Shown piece by piece: positions 61,402 to 64,000 of a stretch of 64,000 nt of DNA. A model generated the notes under the pieces. The model was given only the letters and a program-made list of their open reading frames with translations. It ran no database searches and was not told the origin of the DNA. The position numbers and the translations under genes are program-made. Each line of letters begins with the position of its first letter. The first letter of the stretch is position 1. Source of the DNA: Bacteroidales bacterium UBA6397 (GTDB lineage: Bacteria; Bacteroidota; Bacteroidia; Bacteroidales; UBA932). The stretch spans positions 38,045 to 102,044 of the forward strand of contig DJQB01000030.1 in assembly GCA_002439875.1 (NCBI GenBank), in the 5' to 3' direction.

Positions 61402-62937
61402 TTATTTTGCGTAAGCAACAGAACGGGTCTCCCTGATCACTGTGATCTTGACCTGTCCAGGATAAGTCATCTCCTCCTGGATCTTCTGGGCGATGTCCGC
61501 CGAGAGTCTTCCAGCCTGATCGTCGCTGACTTCCTCAGCACCTACAATCACGCGGAGTTCACGACCAGCCTGAATTGCATAACTCTTAGTCACTCCAGGA
61601 TAGGATGCTGCAAGGTCTTCCATGCCTTTAAGTCTCTTGATGTAAGATTCGATGACCTCACGGCGGGCTCCCGGGCGGGCCCCGGAAATCGCGTCACCGA
61701 TCATCACGATAGGGGAAATGATGGAAGTCATCTCAATCTCCTCGTGGTGAGCTCCGATGGCGTTGCAAATCTCAGGCTTCTCCTTATACTGCTCGGCCAA
61801 TTTCATACCAAGCAATGCGTGAGGCAGTTCCGGTTCCTCCTCGGAAACCTTACCTATGTCGTGCAGGAGACCTGCCCTCTTTGCTAGTTTAGGATTAAGC
61901 CCCAATTCAGCGGCCATGATAGCGCAGATGTTGGCGACCTCACGGGAGTGCTGAAGAAGGTTCTGGCCGTAGGAAGAACGGTACTTCATCCGTCCGATCA
62001 TCTTGACAAGCTCGATGTTCAAGCCATGGATGCCAAGGTCGATGCAAGTTCTCTTACCAGTTTCAAGGATTTCATCTTCAAGCTGTTTCTGGACCTTGGC
62101 GACGACCTCCTCGATGCGGGCAGGGTGGATACGCCCGTCAACGACAAGCTGATGAAGGGCAAGTCTGGCCACTTCCCTGCGGACAGGATCGAAAGCGGAA
62201 AGGAGGATCGCGTCCGGAGTGTCATCAACCACGATCTCGACACCGGTAGCGGCCTCCAAGGCACGGATGTTACGGCCCTCACGTCCGATGATGCGGCCCT
62301 TGATCTCGTCGTTATCTATCGGGAATGTCGTCACGGCGTTCTCTATGGCTGTCTCAGTCGCCGTTCTCTGGATGGTGTTGATGACGATCCTCTTGGCCTC
62401 CTTGGTAGCGTTCAGACGCGCCTCGTCCATCGTGTCGTTGATGTAGGCCTGAGCCTCGGTCCTCGCCTCGGCCTTCATATTCTCCATCAGGACATTCTTG
62501 GCGTCCTGCGCGCTCATCCCGGCTATGGTCTCAAGCTGCTTGTTGGCCTGGGCGCTCAGCCTTTCATATTCCTCCGTCTTTTTCGCAAGAGCCTCCTGCT
62601 GTGCCTGTAAACTTGACTTGGCGTTGTCCGCGTCACGCATCTTTCTCTGAAGCTCGGAGTTCTGCTGGTTCAACGAATTTTCCTTCTGCTTGATGCGGTT
62701 CTCAGCATCCTTGAGCTGGCTGTTCTTCTCGTTGATGTACTGCTCGTGCTCGCTCTTGAGCTGAAGGAACTTCTCCTTCGCCTGATGGATCTTGTCCTTC
62801 TTGATTCCTTCGGCCTCGATCTCGGCCTTGGCGATGATCTCGTTCTTCTGTCCTTTCAGAACTATTCTCTGAATGATTATGTAAGCCGCCAATGCGATTA
62901 TCGCACCGATCAGGACTCCTATAAAAAATAACAACAT
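61402..62937 (-). CDS. rny: Ribonuclease Y
   Basis: This 511-residue membrane-anchored endoribonuclease starts bulk mRNA decay. An N-terminal membrane helix (residues 2-24) is followed by a long charged coiled coil (about 30-160). A KH domain (about 205-270) contains GRIIGREGRNIRALEAATGV. The HD phosphohydrolase domain has the HD pair in AGLLHDIGKVSEEEPELPHA and a further His in AIGAHHEEIEM. The C-terminal family ending GQVKITVIRETRSVAYAK is present. Length is standard. It follows the 6S RNA gene and a second terminator on the same strand and is probably co-transcribed with the DsbD gene downstream. Confidence 0.97.
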   Translation of the reverse strand: MLLFFIGVLIGAIIALAAYIIIQRIVLKGQKNEIIAKAEIEAEGIKKDKIHQAKEKFLQLKSEHEQYINEKNSQLKDAENRIKQKENSLNQQNSELQRKMRDADNAKSSLQAQQEALAKKTEEYERLSAQANKQLETIAGMSAQDAKNVLMENMKAEARTEAQAYINDTMDEARLNATKEAKRIVINTIQRTATETAIENAVTTFPIDNDEIKGRIIGREGRNIRALEAATGVEIVVDDTPDAILLSAFDPVRREVARLALHQLVVDGRIHPARIEEVVAKVQKQLEDEILETGKRTCIDLGIHGLNIELVKMIGRMKYRSSYGQNLLQHSREVANICAIMAAELGLNPKLAKRAGLLHDIGKVSEEEPELPHALLGMKLAEQYKEKPEICNAIGAHHEEIEMTSIISPIVMIGDAISGARPGARREVIESYIKRLKGMEDLAASYPGVTKSYAIQAGRELRVIVGAEEVSDDQAGRLSADIAQKIQEEMTYPGQVKITVIRETRSVAYAK

Positions 62938-63024
62938 AATATCAATAATGTTAAAGTGTTCAATTCCATACCTTCAAAGGCAAACCTGCGGCAAGGCGGT
63001 TGTTCCCGATGACTTCCGGACATG

Positions 63025-63066
63025 AAAAAACGACCGGCCGTCTCCTCTTCCGGAAACAGACCGATC
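63025..63066 (-). terminator. Second intrinsic terminator before rny
   Basis: On the minus strand CGATCGGTC pairs with GGCCGGTCG (two G-T pairs), followed by TTTTTTC. It lies about 17 bases past the 6S RNA terminator run, so the zapA-6S transcript has two stop signals in a row. Confidence 0.7.
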
Positions 63067-63082
63067 GTGGAATGATAAAAAA

Positions 63083-63258
63083 GCCGTTAGTCGCTTGTCA
63101 GAAACCTTAAACGAATAAGATTTGAGATCCGCACCGGTTCAGAGATCCATCGTCACGCCTAAGGCGCAATCCCCGAAGGTAACCTTGGCCCGTCATTGCC
63201 GGCTCGAGTAAACTCGGTTCCGAAGAACTTGTTGATTTGAGCACGTGGGACTAACGGC
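63083..63258 (-). ncRNA. ssrS: 6S RNA
   Basis: On the minus strand a 10-bp closing stem (GCCGTTAGTC at the 5' end, 63258-63249; GACTAACGGC at the 3' end, 63092-63083) bounds an RNA of about 176 nt that ends in TTTTTTAT. Long, mostly double-stranded arms with an internal loop fit 6S RNA, which binds housekeeping RNA polymerase. The position directly after zapA is the same as in many other bacteria. The 5' strand of the closing stem overlaps the zapA stop codon. The gene is assigned from structure and place, not from a model search. Confidence 0.72.
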
Positions 63259-63547
63259 CGTCTTTTTCAACACTCTTAATGTAGGATTCGACATCCTCCT
63301 GAAGCTTCTTCGACTCCGCGTCAACATCGGCCAGTCTCTTCTGGCAGGCAAGTCTGCCGACGGCCTCGTTCAGCGCCACAAAGGAAAGTTTGTCGGAAAG
63401 GGTCTTGTTCGGGTACTTCGCATCATAGGCCGTCAATTTCTGATTGATGGCCTCCGCGGCAAGCCTCATCATCCTCTCCATCTCCGGAGATGAAGCGACA
63501 AGAGGATACTCATTGCCGGCGATCTTTATCTTGATGTTCTGTCCCAT
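63251..63547 (-). CDS. zapA: Cell division protein ZapA
   Basis: This 98-residue protein bundles FtsZ filaments at the division site. IKIAGNEYPLVASSPEMERM and the following helical region (LAAEAINQKLTAYDAKYP, then LSFVALNEAVGRL) match the ZapA family. A C-terminal coiled coil (LADVDAESKKLQEDVESYIK) forms the tetramer stalk. The frame extends back to 63574, but the ATG at 63545-63547 is used, two bases after the upstream stop. The stop codon TAG lies within the 6S RNA closing stem. Confidence 0.92.
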   Translation of the reverse strand: MGQNIKIKIAGNEYPLVASSPEMERMMRLAAEAINQKLTAYDAKYPNKTLSDKLSFVALNEAVGRLACQKRLADVDAESKKLQEDVESYIKSVEKDGR

Positions 63548-63549
63548 TC

Positions 63550-63819
63550 CTAATTCTCGAGCAAGGAAATGCACCTGTCTATCTCCTTGATCAGTCTTTC
63601 TATCTTTTCCTTTGCCGCGGAGCCGTCTCCGGCGATTCCGAAAGCTTCGGACAGATGAAGGTTGTTCACCTGTTGTTCCAAATCCTCAATCTGTTTCCTG
63701 CAGGACTCATTGTCAGCCTTACTCCGCTGAAGTTCAGCCTGAAGCCTTTCGCGCTCCGACCTTTCCGCCTCATAAAGAGCGATCAACTTCTCAATATTTG
63801 TCTTAACACCTTCAAGCAT
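63550..63819 (-). CDS. Small coiled-coil protein upstream of zapA
   Basis: This 89-residue, highly charged protein is predicted to be almost all helix, with two coiled-coil segments (residues 5-55 and 68-88; LIALYEAERSERERLQAELQ, IERLIKEIDRCISLLEN) and a short hinge, FGIAGDGS. A gene of this kind regularly precedes zapA in Bacteroidales. A ZapB-like partner role in division is plausible but is inferred from position only. It ends two bases before the zapA start, so translation is probably coupled. Confidence 0.78.
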   Translation of the reverse strand: MLEGVKTNIEKLIALYEAERSERERLQAELQRSKADNESCRKQIEDLEQQVNNLHLSEAFGIAGDGSAAKEKIERLIKEIDRCISLLEN

Positions 63820-63850
63820 ATCATCAAGGCCTAATTCCCCTGCCCGATTG

Positions 63851-63881
63851 CAAAATTAGCAAAATATCTTCATTTGCACAA
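63851..63881 (-). promoter_or_regulatory. Promoter of the zapA unit
   Basis: On the minus strand TTG (63881-63879) and TAATTTTG (63858-63851) have a 20-base spacer. The start of transcription would be near 63844, 25 bases before the first ATG. Confidence 0.72.
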
Positions 63882-63925
63882 GAACTTCAACTGACATCAC
63901 CCATTAAAGCCAAAGGAATATCATA

Positions 63926-63990
63926 CCCCGTGCGCAAGGACAGCCACCTCACGCACGGCAGTACCCTCCAGGCACCCATCGTGCGTCAAG
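63926..63990. repeat. Hairpin repeat related to 37239-37318
   Basis: CCCCGTGCGC-AAGG and then CACGCACGG start at 63926, and a second GTGCG-n-AAGG follows at 63981, 51 bases after the first. The spacing and order of the blocks are the same as in the pair at 37239-37318. The element is cut by, or ends close to, the window edge. Confidence 0.55.
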
Positions 63991-64000
63991 GTTCCTTTTC

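Larger units (their letters stand above)
1..64000. repeat. Dispersed over-represented motif GAATATG/CATATTC
   Basis: Hand counting gave 36 CATATTC and 36 GAATATG on the plus strand, spread over the whole window. Examples are 504, 891, 2098, 5705, 9034, 15403, 24577, 35577, 41270, 45132, 53956, 55994 and 62477. The base before GAATATG is T in about 41 of 72 copies, so the core consensus is TGAATATG. Copies lie in all three codon phases, in genes on both strands and in intergenic DNA. Function unknown. Confidence 0.7.

Overview
The window comes from a Bacteroidales chromosome, most likely a gut or host-associated member; the genus cannot be fixed from this piece. The grounds are three SusC/SusD pairs, a hybrid two-component regulator (HTCS), BACON and BspA-like surface lipoproteins, an RNase Y, and repeated TAnnTTTG -7 promoter boxes, the Bacteroidetes type, often with a TTG or TTTG element about 18-20 bases upstream. 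No tRNA or rRNA gene and no CRISPR array was seen.

Layout. 0-5 kb: the tail of a metallo-beta-lactamase-fold hydrolase, recQ, pckA, and a low-molecular-weight tyrosine phosphatase with crcB. 5-11.5 kb: a SusC/SusD locus with two further lipoproteins and no enzyme. 11.5-12 kb: non-coding, with a candidate small RNA on the minus strand. 12-15 kb: a small XRE regulator and a two-domain M16 peptidase. 15-19.8 kb: a tandem-duplicated esterase and an NfeD-flotillin-XRE operon. 19.8-34.5 kb: a polysaccharide utilization locus made of an HTCS, SusC, SusD, a GH30 and a GH43-GH35-C-terminal beta-domain fusion. The enzymes suggest type II arabinogalactan as substrate. 34.5-38 kb: an IS66 tnpA relic, a DUF2795 protein, folE, trpS, a GNAT acetyltransferase and short hairpin repeats.

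38-55.5 kb: one tightly packed eight-gene operon for surface lipoproteins: BACON proteins, a 1216-residue protein with about 29 BspA-like repeats, a subtilisin lipoprotein, an FN3 lipoprotein, SusC, SusD and a final lipoprotein. It has no carbohydrate enzyme, so a protein or glycopeptide target is likely. Directly upstream is a 351-bp segment bounded by perfect 18-bp inverted repeats. That segment holds the only good promoter box in front of the operon, which is the layout of an invertible (phase-variable) promoter.

55.6-64 kb: a lytic transglycosylase, a HAD phosphatase, a decayed patch (DUF4143 ATPase, MFS transporter and BACON-GDPD relics), a DsbD-type thiol-disulfide protein, RNase Y, a 6S RNA, zapA and a coiled-coil partner gene.

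Across the whole window the 7-mer GAATATG/CATATTC occurs about 72 times by hand count, 36 in each orientation. It appears in all reading frames, on both strands and between genes, against roughly 6-8 expected by chance. This dispersed motif and the putative invertible promoter are the two observations most worth following up.
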